Part shown: in pieces, positions 11,191 to 25,689 of the stretch
Numbering within the stretch: position 1 is the first letter of the stretch
Layout: each line of letters begins with the position of its first letter
Assembly (NCBI GenBank): GCA_016801885.1
Contig: CM028895.1
Coordinates: forward strand, 13,292,001 to 13,356,000
DNA: 64,000 nt
Source of the DNA: Toxotes chatareus
Lineage: Eukaryota > Chordata > Actinopteri > Toxotidae
Direction: 5' to 3'
The notes under the pieces: model-generated
The model's input: only the letters and a program-made list of their open reading frames with translations
The model's database searches: none
What the model was told of the DNA's origin: nothing
Translations under genes and position numbers: made by a program

Positions 11191-14100
11191 TCACCCAAAA
11201 TGTTTAACAATTTCCTTAGGTTATTCTTACTACACTGGAATATGAACTGTGACTGAACTTGGTTGGTGAGGAAGGTTTATTACTTATTGGTCATGAATCA
11301 CTGTATTTTTCATATTTATTTTGGAATACATTTTATTTTATTTCATTTTTTTGTATTACTATTTTGGGTTATTGCAACTGTTGATCGAGAAAAATGAATA
11401 AACTAACTAAACTAAACTAAACTTAAATTTGTTTTTTTACAGTGTGTAATTAAGTTCACAAGAGAAATACTTGTACACACCTGCACCGTGCTTAACAACA
11501 CTGTGAGGTGCCTTCATTAAAAGTCCAAAACTCTCACGTATCTTTGGTTTGCCTGGAAGTCATACACAATGGAGGACACTGGGACCAGTAGTTTAGACAG
11601 CACTTTACAAGCCCCCCGCACAGAGCTGTTTTTTTTCATAACCTGTGATACTGATCTTCAGTTCGCGCAGCAAGTCATGCTCAAATGTGGTGATAGACTG
11701 TCAGGGTGGTGGTGGTGGCAAATTTCACATTGTGTGTATTTTTAGTCAGGAACATGCACTGTAACACACATGTTGTTTTCCCTCCCTCGTCTGAAGTGCC
11801 ATGTAGTGTCTGATTTTAATCAGCGGTTGGTTTGCTGCTCGGTCCAGCAGTCATCAGCTCCCATTAAGAAAAAAAAGACAGAAGAAGAGAGTTGACTATG
11901 TTCCGTTGCTAGGAAACTGAAACATCATTATGACAACATTGCGTTTCAGCATGTTTGGTATGTAGAGTGTGAGGGTTTATGTTCATTTATGTACATGCCA
12001 GGCCTGTTCATTCGATTATATTTAGCTAAATGAAGATAGTCATTGTGTAATTTCCCCAAATTGGATGCATTTTCAATTTGATTGTGTAATGATTGAATTG
12101 ATCACCGCGGTGAGGCACAGAAATGTCACACTTAACTGTTTCACAGGTGCAAAGTTAGGCAAATTAAGAGCAATTAAAACTTAATAAACTTGTAAATACT
12201 ATCGATCATTAATCACCAACAGATATTTTCAAATCAGTGTTTTAGCACCAGTGTGACTTGTTGGCAAAGTTTGAATTTTAATGCTCCAGTCAGCCCACAC
12301 TTCATCCCGCTTCTGTCAATATTTGCTTTAATGTTACAGTCTGTACACCCTCTGTATATTTGCACCACATGCAACCTCTTTATTTAGCAACTTATCAACA
12401 TTACTGTACATTTTCGCCACCCACATCAACAAGAGTCAAAAGGTGTTTATCAACCAAACCGGTTGAGAGTTTTCCTGCAGCAAATACATCAGCTCCAGTC
12501 TCAGCCCTCTTTAAGATACCTGTGTTATTGCTGGGTATTTATATACATCTGTACTGCCTACATTCATTATTAGTGGTTCCAGAATATGAGCAAGCAGGAA
12601 ACCATAGGCAGACAACTCTAATAATAAGGATTATTGTGTCAAAATAAAAGGAAAATGCAGCTTCACATGTTTTTAGTGCTATGGATGTTTTTGTGTTTGA
12701 ATGTTCCATGTCTAATGCTTATTATTCATCAGTCGCTCACAGTAGCATCCTTGGGGACATTGGTCCATGTAAGAAAATCTGTCAGCGATTTAATTGGCGC
12801 AGTCTTAATAACATTTATAATTCAACACAGATTATAAGCCCATTGTAAGGGAAGGAAAGCACAACAGGCTTTATTCTGAAAAGACAACACCGTAAAGGTT
12901 TTCCCTTTCAGAGTCAGAGACGGCCATGCAGTTTGAATTGATGTGAATTCTCCAGGCCTCAAAGACTACAGCACATTCTTTCATCCTGCTGCATTCATCT
13001 TCTCTTCAGAAGATTTGTTGATGTTAAGCATGAGGTTCATCACATCCGTCAGAAAGCAGCATGTCTCACTCTCTCTTATTCATCTTCTTTCAATGATTCA
13101 ATTTGCCATGGACTGACAGGCTTCCTCAAACAGCTGGAACAATGAATAGCCTGCTGTGCTTCCAGTTTACAAGATTACCTCCTCATTTTTGTGCAGACAT
13201 AGACGGTCAAAGTCATTTATGGTTCTCATTCCCATGTCACAGTGAAGAACACAGTGAGCTTGGAATCCAGCATGATGGGTCATGTATGTCTTGGACAATC
13301 AGCTTCATAAGCCTTACCTGGAGCTGTGAGCTTCAGAGAGCCTCAGTATCACCACTGGGGATGTTTTAAAGTCTTCCTGCAGCTTGAGGATAATGGATTT
13401 ACTGTACCTTCCACATTTTATCTGATTAGATATGCAAAGCGTGTAATCATACTGCACACTTGGCTTCAGTGGGTATCTCAAGGCTCTGCTCTGCTTTCAG
13501 ACTTGTCAAAGAAAACCTCTTTCGCAAGTGTTTGGAGGATTCATGGATGGTTGGGGCTCTGGGTCATCCATGCACTTTCATTCTCATTCCTAACGTCCAT
13601 CTGGTGCCCACTGATGTGAGAGCTGTGGATGTGGAGGCATTCTGCAGGTGCATGTCTGAGTGCCAGTTTAGACAAATCACGGCAGGTAGCCATTACAGCC
13701 ACTTGTCTGCTTGTTAGATGGGGGCATGATGGGACAGCCCACCTGTCCAGTTCACTGCTGCCTCCAAATGGCGCTTATTTCAGGCTGCCCTGTTGGAAGG
13801 GATGTACACATTGCCGACATGTGGCTTGGTGTTCAGTTTATATGGGGGTCAGAATATAAACTGACAATGCCTGTGCAGGAAGAAATGAGCATTTTATGTA
13901 TTGAGAAAGAGGAGAGGGTCTGGGCAGGGGATGAGCTTGTAAGTAATGGCATAAAAGGGACTCTTGGCATCCCGGAGAGCCGCTTGTGCACAAAATGCTC
14001 CATGTGAAAAGCATCATGGCTCTACATTGAACATTGTTGCCGTCCATGAATATCATGATTCACTTGTCTGCATGAGAGGTTAAAAGCACAGAGATACACT

Positions 14101-17100
14101 GTAATTAAAGTCTTGTCCAAAATAAGCAGTGAAAGTGAGGGAAATAAATTTTAAATCGATCCTTCACTGCACTGAAGCTAATCTGCTGTTGCTTAGCAGC
14201 ATTACAGACTGACTAGTGGGTAGATATGTTCTGACGGGTAAGACAGGTGTTCAGCGCGTTACAGCACTCATGAAAACACAAAGGAATCAATCACAGTTTA
14301 CAGGTGATTAAAGGATAGAAGAGCTCTATTCTTGGACACTCATGTAAATCACACCTGCGCACCTGTTTGTTGCTATGTAGACTAGTCAATGATCACTCAA
14401 TTAAAGTTTAAGAAGACCGGGTCAAAGCTTACATGGCTGGACTGCCCTTTATCTTTTTACTTGTCTTTTATTCTTTGTGTCACATGCACAATAGTTTATT
14501 ACAGCTGAATTCCCTGTAGAGCTGTTCTCATTTACGGGTTTTTCTGTTTCTGTTGTCAGACAACAGAACAGGTATGAAATAATGACTGACATGTGACTAA
14601 GACTAAATGTTAACCAGCAGTCACTTCCAAGCCATTTCCAAGCTGCTGCTCTGTGCTGGGCTTGAACATATAGAGAAACGTATGGGATCACATGTACGCT
14701 GTATGATGCTTTAAAGCTGTTTATATATACTTAGTCCAACAAACAGAATGAAAGGAATAGCAAAGTGCATTATTTTCATGCAGACAGCAGAGACTACACC
14801 CTGGCAAGGAATAAAATGACATCAGACCACAGAGCGCACTCAAAGGGGGAAAAAAAATCAGAGAGATGTTAAGTAGAATGACTTCATACACGCAGAACAG
14901 AGAAACTAAAACAAAGAGTAAGTTCGTCAGTTGAGTTGCCTGTGTGATTGTCATTAGAGAGCCGTGGGAGGAACCATCTTGGGGTTAATTATAGCCTCTA
15001 ATCGCATTAAGAGGTAGAGGTTGATAAGGGGGTGACAGCAGGGACTGAATCTGCCACTTTACACTCATTGGGCACGCCAGCAGCTCATTTACGTCCCTCT
15101 CTGTGCCGATCAATCTGTCATTGTTCTCTCGCGTTGGGTTGTACTTGTGTGTCACTCCTGTTATCACAGCATCAGGTGCTGTGGAAGGAGCAACTAATTC
15201 CCAGTGTGTGGATGTAGACTCAAGCAAGCAAGTACTGAACATCCTAAGCTACAGCCAGTACATCATCAAAGTTCACAGGAATTCTGATTGGACGGATAGA
15301 CTCTAATTGACTATTCACCAAATCCCTCCCCCCAAACATAACTTAGCACTACAGCAGGTCAAGCTTTGTGCATGCAACTATCGACAGTTTGGATATTGAT
15401 AAGCAAAAACACGAGACCTAAAGTAAAAGGAATGGATGAAACATTAAAGCATATATGTATGTTGAATGATTATTACTTATGATTAGCACATCCACTGTGT
15501 AGCTGATAAAATCTGTTAGTGACAATTGTCGTTTCAAGCAACAAAATAGATGGCTGCCAGTTAGAAATTAGAAATGTAGTAACTAAAAGTGGTGAGACTG
15601 TAGAAAACAATCAATCCCAACCATAGCCATACTCTTCAGTCAGTTGCCAAATACTGTACCTGACTTTTACAATTATATGTGCATTCACATTTTCAGAATG
15701 TAGTAGTAGTCAAAGTGGTTAAATGACAAGCTTTTGACTGTGGTGTTGATTGACACTGTTGCTCCACTAAGCAAGTCACAACAAAAGTAGCTACTTGCAG
15801 CTGGGAAGAAAGTGTGGACAGTGGAGCGACAGCTCTAGTGACAGTGAGAAAAGTCACAAAGGCATTTTTGGGGGAAAAAAAACTTTTGAGAGAGTTTTCT
15901 GTGAAACTGGCAGCACTAGTATTAAGTTGCAGTTTCATTGATGTATTTCAGTGAATGCCTGAATGTGGATATAATGACCCTGAAAATAGTGCACTGTCAA
16001 CGTATGTTAATAGAATACTGCAGAAGAGAACTAGATCACAGGGCATTTGAGGTAGATCTAGCCTGCTAGAAGATAGAGAGGGTAAAAAAGAATGACAGAC
16101 AAATAGTGTGAGGGAGTAATGACATAAAAGGAGGTGATTGCCAGGATGTCAGGGGAAAATATATTTTAAAAAAATAACACAAACCATTACATTGGTTGAA
16201 AGCATTGAGGTATGTCACAAAGATAAAGTGTGAGTAAAATGGTTTTCAGGATGGTGGGCAGGAAATGAAAAAGCTTCAAAGGAAGAAAGAAAGGTGAAAA
16301 AAAACATGTCACTTGTCCTATCTTTTCAAGAGAGAGAAACCTGCCCAGCATCATTAAGTCAAAACTGAGTGGGAAAAAAAAAACGAATTCCCTCCAAATG
16401 CACCAAAATGAATCAGCAGAAGAGCTGAACAATATGTCCACCCAGAGGCTTTCATTTGCCTGAATTCAATTCTAGAAATCAGCTTTGTATTTCGCAGCAC
16501 AGGGGAAAAAAAACCTATGAGGTGGTGTTGCAGGATTAGTCCTTTGAAAGCAGCAGACATTTCTTTTTACCTGTTTCCAAATGGGTCTAAGCTGGCTAAG
16601 GCAGCTCATTGAAATGCTTTATATTCCTGTTGATATGGACCGCATATCCACCTCTACAATGGACTTGTGGTGTTTCTCAACTCACACTTTATCACTGACA
16701 GACCAGACAGCATTTACTTAATAAAATAGAGAGAATACAAAATGCATTGCAGTTTCGATAATTCCAGAGGCACTATTTCAATTTCAAATATCATTTCACA
16801 CGACATATGAAAAGGACTAAAAGGAATATTAACTCATGCTAAAACCAAGACAGACATCCTTCAAACAAATCAGTTACAGGAAGACATGAATAAAGTTTTT
16901 TTTCTATTTAATTATCAGGCTCCTCGTTCATGTCCTCAGGAATCATTAAGGGCAATGAGAGTGAGGTGGAGCTTTTCTGTGCCTTGCAAAGAAAGCATCC
17001 TCCACAATTTCACACAAATTTATGAAAATCTTGAGCACCATGTACTCAAGATTTTAAACCTATCCAGTATCCTGTTGTTGGATAAAAAAAAAAAGTGTTG

Positions 17101-18369
17101 CCTACAAAACTTTTGATTGCAAGCTCTACTCTTAAAGTACCTCTGCTCTGATCCTCAGAGAATTTAAATGTCAGCTGGTTTGTGAGAACTCCATTTTCTC
17201 CTCTAAAAGGGCTAGTTCACACCTTCAGCCGTTCCCTGGGGCATCAGTTTAGATGCGCACAGCGAGACAGGACAGAGGGGGAACGAGTGAAAGGGCTGAG
17301 GATGCCTCACCTAAAGCAAGAGGGAAGACTGGGTTTCAAAGGTGACACAACCATTAAGACGGACAGACGAACAAATGAAACACATTAAAAAACTTAAGAA
17401 TAAGGTTGAGCCTGTTTCATTGAGGGTGTACAGCAAAATATGATCACTGTTTCCAGATTTCAATTTGAACTCTTTACACAACTCTTCAAAGGCAAACATT
17501 ATCTTGTATAACAGCGTATGTGATACAACACACAGACTGAAATGTACTTAATGTGTCATGTTTTTATGGCTTTTTTATTGCTTGTCCTGAATTTAATTTT
17601 ATACGCATTTATTTTGTTCCCCATACATTCTTGGGATGTCTCCTAGGATTTAACAGATATTTGTGTTGGTCTGTGGGTAGCACAACATGGGTTTGTAAAG
17701 ATGGAGCCACCTGTGAGTATGATAGAGTTTAATAAATGCTGATTCCAAAGTGTGTTGTATACCCAGGGAATGGGAACTGGCTCACAACTTTATTACTAAG
17801 ATTTTTTTTTTCAGGCAGTTCAGGGGCACAATGTGTTTATATTGTTATGGTAAAGCGTAATCTCAAGGTTCAAGATGATAGACAGTGCAATATACACCCA
17901 AGAGCACAACTTTATTCAAGAGCTGAGCTAACTGAATTTTATTTGACTTTCAGGGAAGTGTTTATGTTAGTGTTTAACAGTGAGCACTAAAAATGAAGTA
18001 ATAAAAATGCTCTGATTTTTCTTTTGGACTGCGAAAAGCAAGGAAAAGGAAATGCTGATGGCTACGATCAAAAGTAAGGAACAAGTGCAACACACCTGTT
18101 GGTTATCACAGTGTGGAGAGGCTTTTGAAATACAAACCAAGGGTCATATCACTAATGAGGCTCACAACCATAACGCAGCATCTGTGAATGATGAAAAGAC
18201 AAAAGACAGGGACGGAAAGATAAGTTTCCTCTCATCTTTTGCTTTGGTTCCTCTTCCTCTCCCATGGGAGCATGTGAATTTGTGGGCAGGAAGGCCTCAG
18301 GGAGTGTCTCTGGGGGTGCTCGACTACATGATGAGGTAAATAGGTAAACCTGCTGAACACTGAGGTGTA
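11191..18369. other. Gene-free stretch
   Basis: About 7 kb in which I find no exon, RNA gene or strong repeat. Small items are a CTAAA-type run at 11398-11422, a GGT run near 11706-11720, and several A-runs near 15876, 16375 and 16507. Overlapping open frames around 13100-14060 on both strands have no domain motifs, are not supported by splice sites, and read as chance frames. Confidence 0.45.
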
Positions 18370-18960
18370 GTAGAATGGCTAAAGGTCATTCTTTAATTGA
18401 GACATATTACTGAAACAATGGTCCCTTAGCAACTGTGAAATACCTGCATGGTTGGTGTGGGTCACCTTGAAGTGTATTAGCACCACAGGGCTTCATGATT
18501 CCTACAATGCCATGTGATTTTTTTAGCTTGATTTTAGCTATTTTTTTTCACTGGATTTTGGCATAATTTTCAGCTTGTTTTTGTTTTGATTTTAGTTTAA
18601 TTTTGGCTCAGTTTTTGCTTGTTTTTTGGCTGGATTTTTGAAAGCACAATATCAGTTTGCATTGTACTGCTAGTCCCCAGGAGATGGCACATTTGAAAGT
18701 AGAATAATCGCTAAAGGTCATTCTATAATTGAGACATATTACAGTAACAATAGTCTCTCAGCAACTGATAAATAGCCACATGGCCATGTGATTTTTTTTT
18801 TTCTTGATTTTAGCTAATTTTTTGAAGCTTGATTCTAGTTTGCAGTTTGTCTTTTTTGCTTTATTTTAGCTTGTCTGGGGCTCAATTTAAGAAAAATAAA
18901 TAAAATGGTTTGCCTTTAGCTGAAGTTTAGCTTGATTCAACAAATTTTTTTCTGATCTTA
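18370..18960. repeat. Imperfect tandem duplication, unit about 330 bases, with T-rich sub-repeats
   Basis: Copy 1 (from about 18377) and copy 2 (from about 18709) share GCTAAAGGTCATTCT, TAATTGAGACATATTAC, AACAAT, TAGC/CAGCAACTG and GCCATGTGATTTTTTT in the same order, offset by about 330 bases until the offset shortens near the T-run. Each copy ends in degenerate short-period sequence built on TTTTAGCTTGATTTTAGCT-like words (about 18520-18655 and 18793-18945). Confidence 0.7.
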
Positions 18961-21900
18961 ACACTATATGTCAGGATAGTTTGAAAACACATCTTGATAT
19001 TCGTGGGAGCACAGCTAAGATTAGTATAATTCATAGATTTGTGATTCATACATATCTGAGAGCAGTTGAATATTTTCTGGAGGGTATTTCCTCTATCCCT
19101 GAAGTAATCTTGTCATACTGTGTAATTATATTTCTTGCAGAACACGAACTTATTTTTTAAGGATAAATGTATGACTTGCTTACATTTAGCATTTTAATTG
19201 TCCACTTATTTGTCACATTTGTAAGTCTCTTATGTTTTTCTCACAAGGTCAATGAAACAAGTTGAAAAGCAAAACATTTTGTAGCTGGCTTCCACTTATA
19301 ATATCTGCCAGATAAAAGCAGAGCCCCAGTGGCTCAATTTGGAGTTGCCTATGAAAATGAAAAAGTCCAAGTCAAAAGGGAAGAATAACTTTTTATTTGC
19401 TGAGTGTTACTGTGTGTGTGTATCTTGATTCGAAATGTCACACTGCCCTTGGCTGCCAGCATCCCATTTTGTTCTCTGCACTGCATGTGAGTGGCCTCAG
19501 GGACACGCTAAAATAGTGTGGACACTTTTCAGAGTAGTCAAAGAATTATAGAATTTGTGTAACATGCATCTGTACTGGTGCGGGTAATTTTAAACCCGCT
19601 GATAGGCTGTTCCAAGGTTACACAGAGTCAAGCAGAGATCCAGCTCTGACATGCGATGACGATTTGCTCAAGCCCTTTAAAGGTGATGATGGACGTTAGA
19701 GGGGGCTGTTAAGATGAAAGAACGCATACGTTTCCTCTCAGCAAGCATTTTCACAACAATGAAATGTTGACAAGTCACACTGATCATCCATCAGTACGTT
19801 TTTTTTTTTTTTCATTGAAGTGACGGCAAAGACCACAGAGACGCACTCTGGCAAGAGGTCCCAGTAGTTCCCTGTTATTATCTCTGCCAAGGAGGAGATG
19901 TTTGCAGTTCTGTTTGTTAGTTGTTTAGCAGTACACCTAAGGTCAGCGGTTTTCAATGACATTTCTGAGAAACCTCTGATTCTTTTAAATTGAAAAACGT
20001 TTTTTAAAATGATTCTTTAGGACTGTGAGATCAGTGTTTTCTTATAAGATGACTGCAAATTCTTACTCTGCAGCATGCTCCAGCTCACTAAGCCAGACAT
20101 GTGTCTTCTCCCGTTTGTGTTAAAGAAAATTCCAGGAGTAATTTTTTGCTTATGTGTTGTCATTTTTTCTTCTTGCTGAGTCCACTTCCTGTCAACCTGC
20201 CTGTTTCGTCTTGAGACAGGGGGAGGGAATCTGTTCTTGCCACTTTCCAGTGACAGTATTGGAGAAGGACTAGAAAGAAACCAGACTAAAATTGCATCAT
20301 GTTTTGCAGGCACATTGCATTATGGTTGATAGAGTCTCTGGACATTAAAACTAGTATCTAGCTAATGTTACACCAGGGACTTAAATGGGATACTAGACTT
20401 TTGGTGGAAGGTCTGGATGCGCACATTGGATTCAGTTCACACTTGATGCAAACTGCTAAACCACTTGGTGAGATGCCAAGCTCACGCTGAGATCAGAATG
20501 ACTTGTGGTCTGAAATCAGTAGAGAAACATCATGACAGCACAAACTGCGCAGCAGGCTTTGTAACTGAAATCTCAGAATCTGTGTTGTCATGAACAACGT
20601 TAGCTGCTGCAGAAAGGAGGAGCTGCTGCCATTCAGGCTTTTTATACTCATTTTATACAAATGTTACTGTTCTTATTTTTCATCCAACAGATTTGTGTGC
20701 CATGAAACTACTAAATGAACCAAGAAATACAAAGTACATAACAACTTGTTGTTTTGAACAGTGCTAAATTATTTTTTATCTTCTTCCCTCTGAATACATG
20801 CCACATGCCCTAAATAAAGATGAATCAGTAATAACACAAGACCTCACTGACTTAGAAACACCATATCTGACAAAGCATAAGTAAATGTGCCATTGCCTTG
20901 TTTTTGTCATTGCTGTGCATTAGTAGAAGGCTCTAGGAGCTGATAACCTCTGAGTGAATGAATGAGTGAACCAGACACTAACCTTGGATCCATAAAGTGC
21001 TTTGTATCTACAAATCCATCCAACTTATAGTAGGAAACTCTTTCAGCCCAAGCCTGATATCTTTTCCTTTAAAATATCACTCTAGAACAAAAATATACTA
21101 TAGACCCATGTGGCTGATAATGTAGAAGTACTTAACAGCTTTATGTCAGAGTGCATGTCTATCCAAACCTATTACTGGTATAGCACACAGACGCTCTGCA
21201 AAGAGAGTTCAGATCCCTCACCTGGGAGGCTCTAACGACCTTAGAAGTGGATGGCCAGTCTCTCTGCAACTATAAAAAGATTTCAGTGAGGCTACACTTG
21301 TTTGGCTGAGATAGTCGCAAGGGGGGAGTCACAGCTGTGAGCCCTGACTCTGCACGCTCTACCAGGGGGGTCAGGCAGCAGCAGCAGAATCCATTAGCAC
21401 ATTACACGGCCCTCTCAGCCAGGAAACGAGAAAAAGCCATTGAACATCCCATTTCACCCCGCCACACAGATTAGAGTGGTCCTAATGCAGCTGCAATAAG
21501 GTATGCTCCTCATGAGAGGGAGAGGAGGAGAGGGAGAAAGGAACACAAGGGTGAGAGCCACAGTGAATGAACGAGTGAGGGGGAGGAAGGCAAAGAGAAG
21601 AAAGAGAAATGAGGAAGTAAATGAAGCGCGCGCCACTGATGATCATTCTCTTTGATGGTGTATCGGTATAGCATCCAACAGACCGCACATTCATTAGGGA
21701 CAGAGAACAGAGTTCAGTTTCCCTCCATTTGCCTGGTGAAAACAGACCAAATGTTAAGCAGACCTGGTCTGGTGAAAGCAGACCTGAAGTTAAGATGACA
21801 AAAACGCAGAGCATGTCACTGTTAATCCTGCTTCATCAGCACTCAAGTGCAACTCCAAAAGTGTCGATCTTGTCTTTTTATTTATAGTCCTTCTGATAAC

Positions 21901-22399
21901 AAGTCTGTGGAGGAAAAAGTAAAGGTACATCTCCCCATGGGAGAAACCATGTCCCCTGTATGCTTTAGTTGAAGGTTAGGCATATATTTTATCCTTTAAG
22001 TACTTTTCTTGTTATTTGTGGGTTTCTGGGCCATTGCACCGAGCATGTGTCAATGCATTTGTTGTATATGATGAATTGTTCAACTCTCCTGGTTCTAGGA
22101 GTTTGTATTTTAAAAAAAAAAACTCTGCTAAAGAAGAGGCTTTTAAATGGCTGTAAAATGCTTTATTCACTTGTCATAAACCACATATCACCGCTGCCAT
22201 CTCTGACTTATTCTCCTCTTTCTCTTTCGTCCTCTGGGTTTAGTTTGTCCTTTGATTTGTTTTCCTTTCACACACTGTAATGAACATTTGTGAGAATACA
22301 TAAAAGGCTTGGTATTATCATGCCAACGATAATGCAAACTGCCTTAGAGGCAAATGAAAGCAATCCATTTAATAAACTTTTTTTGCAATCTGTGTGCAT

Positions 22400-22401
<2 letters not shown>
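18961..22401. other. Non-coding sequence, no recognised gene
   Basis: Includes a T run near 19799-19812 and GA-rich sequence at 21515-21615. Minus-strand frames over the GA-rich block encode Ser/Leu-rich low-complexity peptides and are compositional artefacts. I see no exon with paired splice sites. Confidence 0.45.

Positions 22402-22439
<38 letters not shown>
22402..22439. repeat. (GT)19 microsatellite
   Basis: A perfect GT run, followed by a degenerate GCGTGTGTGTG extension to about 22454. Confidence 0.95.
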
Positions 22440-22441
<2 letters not shown>

Positions 22442-24339
22442 GCGCGTGTGTGTGCCTGCCAATGGTTCATCAAAGAGTAAAAAAGCTTTGACAATGTGTG
22501 CCTCCTTTATAGTTTGCTTGAAATCATTAAAACAATATCACTTCTCTTCTTGCTTCATGTTTGGCACTCATATCAGATGAAGCTGATGTAGGGGGAGTGG
22601 TGGGGCGGGGGTGGGTTAGGAGGTGTGGGGGCTAGAAGTAGACAACTCATCTCTCTTGCACTTATTTTTGAAAAGCATTATAAGAGGAGGAGAGTGAAAC
22701 AATTGAAAGCGGCAGAAAGCAATTCATTAAAAATGATTTGTAAGCTTAGTCAAATTCCTCGCTATCTGCCCCTGCAGACATGAAATGCCTTTGGGTCTAT
22801 TACAGACACAGTGGGAGGATGTGATATATTTGAAGCCCTGTCCAATAGATCCACATATGGATAAACAGATAGACAGGGAAGCACCAACAATCTGTAATCA
22901 CTTTCAATATACCCCTGCCTGTCCATGATATGAAATCCTGGAGTACATGCAGAGATATGAAAATGTCCATTCTTGGGAGCTGTGCGAGCATACAGACATC
23001 AAACAGGCTTGTATTCCTTTGCCCAGCCTCTCATAAATAATCCTTTTTGTGGCATGCTAAAAAAATGTTAATCATAATGTTTGTCTTTCCAGGGAGACCT
23101 CACGTTTAATCATAGCAGAAAACACATTTGGCCACCATGTCACGCCAGTAATTTCATCCAGAGACACTGCCACAGACTTTATGCTAATTTTCCATTAAAT
23201 TAATCAGTGTGCTGTACTATGTGCACTCCTGTCACAACATGTTGCTATAGCGACTAGCTTGTCTTATCTAATTTGTGGCTAGTATGGATATTACCTAATT
23301 TGTCACTTTGTCTGAGCATTAACAATAAAGTGTTCAGTCAAGGTGGGATTACTGATTGATAAGCTAATCAGGATTTCTCATCATTTAAATTTGTAGTCTT
23401 TACTAAATACCTTTAACTGTATCTCATCAAAACTGCACATATGTGCATTAAGCTTAAGAATTTCCACACAGATTCTCTAAAAACAATTCAAATAATGGTT
23501 GACATCATTTAAAGAATAATTACAGAACGAAATAGATTTGGGATTTAAAGAAAAAGTGTAAAAAAAAATGTACAAGAATGTGGCTGTTTCTTCACGATAC
23601 TGCCAAAAGAGTCAAAACACTGCAAAAGCCTTGTAGAATGTTGTTTCTATCTGCGTATGTGTTTGTATCTCCATGTGCATGCGTATGCTTAACCAAGAGA
23701 CACTGCTCCAGCCTCACCTTCACATCTCCGGTGCATTTCAAATTCTAGCACACAACAGAAGTTGACATTTTCTCTACTAAATTTATCTCTTTACACGGAG
23801 ACTCCTGCCTGTTGTTCCAGACACAGAACACCGGAGGCTCATTCATTGCTGCAGAAGTCTGTCAGTCTGTCCCATGACATGCCCCCTATGATTTAGATGA
23901 AATGCCAAGCGATAGCAAAGGTACCGCAGAAACACCTCCTTTGTTTTAATCATAGACTTGTCAGATGGAGAAAATTAAAATGAAACTTTAAGGGCTCTCT
24001 CAGTTATCCTACAGCCAGCTGGGCTGCACAGAACTTGACAGGAAAATCAGTCCTTTAGAGAGCAAAAATATGTCAGGGGTTTTACCGTATGAGGCTCATG
24101 CACACAGATCTGTAATGGTCTCCTGTGGAACGCTGATTTCCTGCATCATCTTTAAAATAAACAGAACATCTGCTTAATGGGAAAATAAAAGTTGTAGTTA
24201 AAATGAGTGGTGTTTCCTATAAGATGGCAGATTATAAATAGAAGTTTTATTCCAGCAGTTCTCTTTTGATTTATCACTGGAATCACAGTTCATGAACCAT
24301 CCCCCCTGCTCATTTTGCATGTGAATTGTGCATAAAATG
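22440..24339. other. Non-coding sequence; possible regulatory block
   Basis: No coding signal. The part at 22690-23560 contains many TAAT, ATTA and ATTAA words (for example TTTTCCATTAAATTAATCAG near 23189-23208) and little simple repeat. That composition is compatible with homeodomain-rich conserved non-coding DNA but is also what AT-rich sequence gives by chance. Confidence 0.3.
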
Positions 24340-24735
24340 GAGGGACCAATGGCTCCTTCCCTATCTCCTACCCTCCTACTTCTGGTACCCTTGCTAGGGC
24401 CATACCCATCTTTGAATATGACGTTCATTTAGATCTTAAACACACACTTGTAAAGTTTCATGACTGCATCTTGCATAGTTGTGACGCTACCGCAGTGACA
24501 AAATTTGTCCACAGACAGACATTTAAACACCTGCCAGTGTTAGTTTCCAGGTAGTTCCTGCTACAATAGGTGTCTCCAGGACCACATTTTGCCATGATGA
24601 CACACACACACACAGGTGCACAAGGCAAAAACAGTAATGTAGTAATGACTACTGAGTACAGTAATCATGGGTCGGAATGTTAACATGTTGGAGCGTGTCA
24701 CGGCTGGTGTGATACCATCGCAAGATGGCCTCTAG
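24340..24735 (+). repeat. Dispersed repeat family A, copy 2
   Basis: A collinear relative of 1990-2310 plus 2745-2835. It carries AAAGTTTCATGACTGCATC, GTGACAAAATTTG, ACACCTGCCA, TAGGTGTCTCCAGGACCA, CATGATGACA and then ACTACTGAGTA, CATGGGTC and ATACCATCGCAAGATGG. A short (CA)n run at 24599-24614 replaces a less regular CA-rich patch in copy 1. This is the more compact and probably less rearranged copy. Confidence 0.65.
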
Positions 24736-25689
24736 TTTCATTTTTCCTTTACTTGCCCTCCAACATAAAAATGTGTATTCGAGTTTGAATAGAATGATGC
24801 AGATTATTGTGAGAAACAAGGCAAAGACAAAGACGACAAGAGACACCACTGTCAGGTGAATGACTTGCATCAGTAGCAGTTCCTCTGAGAAATGTCTGTT
24901 TGTAATGAAAAAGCATCATTTAAAGGCAGCCTCTGCAAAGACACAAAGACACAGACAGGGAGGGAGAGACAAGGAAACAAAACACATCAAACCCTGATGC
25001 CAAAAATGCTGCCTCTTATAACATCCTTCTCTAACAGACACTGTCAATCTCTATCTGTCACTCAGAAAAGGCAGCATTTATGTGCCTTTTACTGGCCATT
25101 GTGGTTACTTTGGTGAGAGGGAGTGAGAGAAAACACAGCATTTGAGATGAAGGCAGAGGTGTGCTTATATCCTTATGTGCATTTGCAGGTTTTAGAAACA
25201 CTGGTGGCACACAGCGTGAGAAGACAACAAGCTGAACAGTCAATTTGGTTGACAGTGTTGTGCTGTTTTAAAAATAGCCTTACATGTAAAGCCAAATAAA
25301 TAGCTTGGCTTGTTCTGGGCTTGTTCATTTAGCCTGTTCAGCTTTTCTCAGCATAATGGAGGGAAAATTGCCTCTGCCGGCTCAGGGACGAGGATTTTGG
25401 AAGGCAGGAACAGAGTGGGACGGTGTTGACATAAACAAACAAACATCATGTTATTTTTGGCCGGATTTCTCAATATCAATATTGTGCTGATTTGGGAAAA
25501 TATAACTCTGGTGTCTGAAAAATATAATGCACACACATAAATAGCCTAAGTCCAAGTTTTCTGCAAGCACGGCACAAAAACTGCAGTGTCGTGTAACGGA
25601 TTTACACAATATGTGTCACTATTAAAAGTTCGACTCACATTTTTGATAGTTGAACCCAAGCAGTTTTACTCATTGGACAGGAGGTGTCA
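24736..25689. other. Non-coding sequence, no recognised feature
   Basis: Short chance open frames only. I see no splice-bounded exon, RNA gene or clear repeat. Confidence 0.45.
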
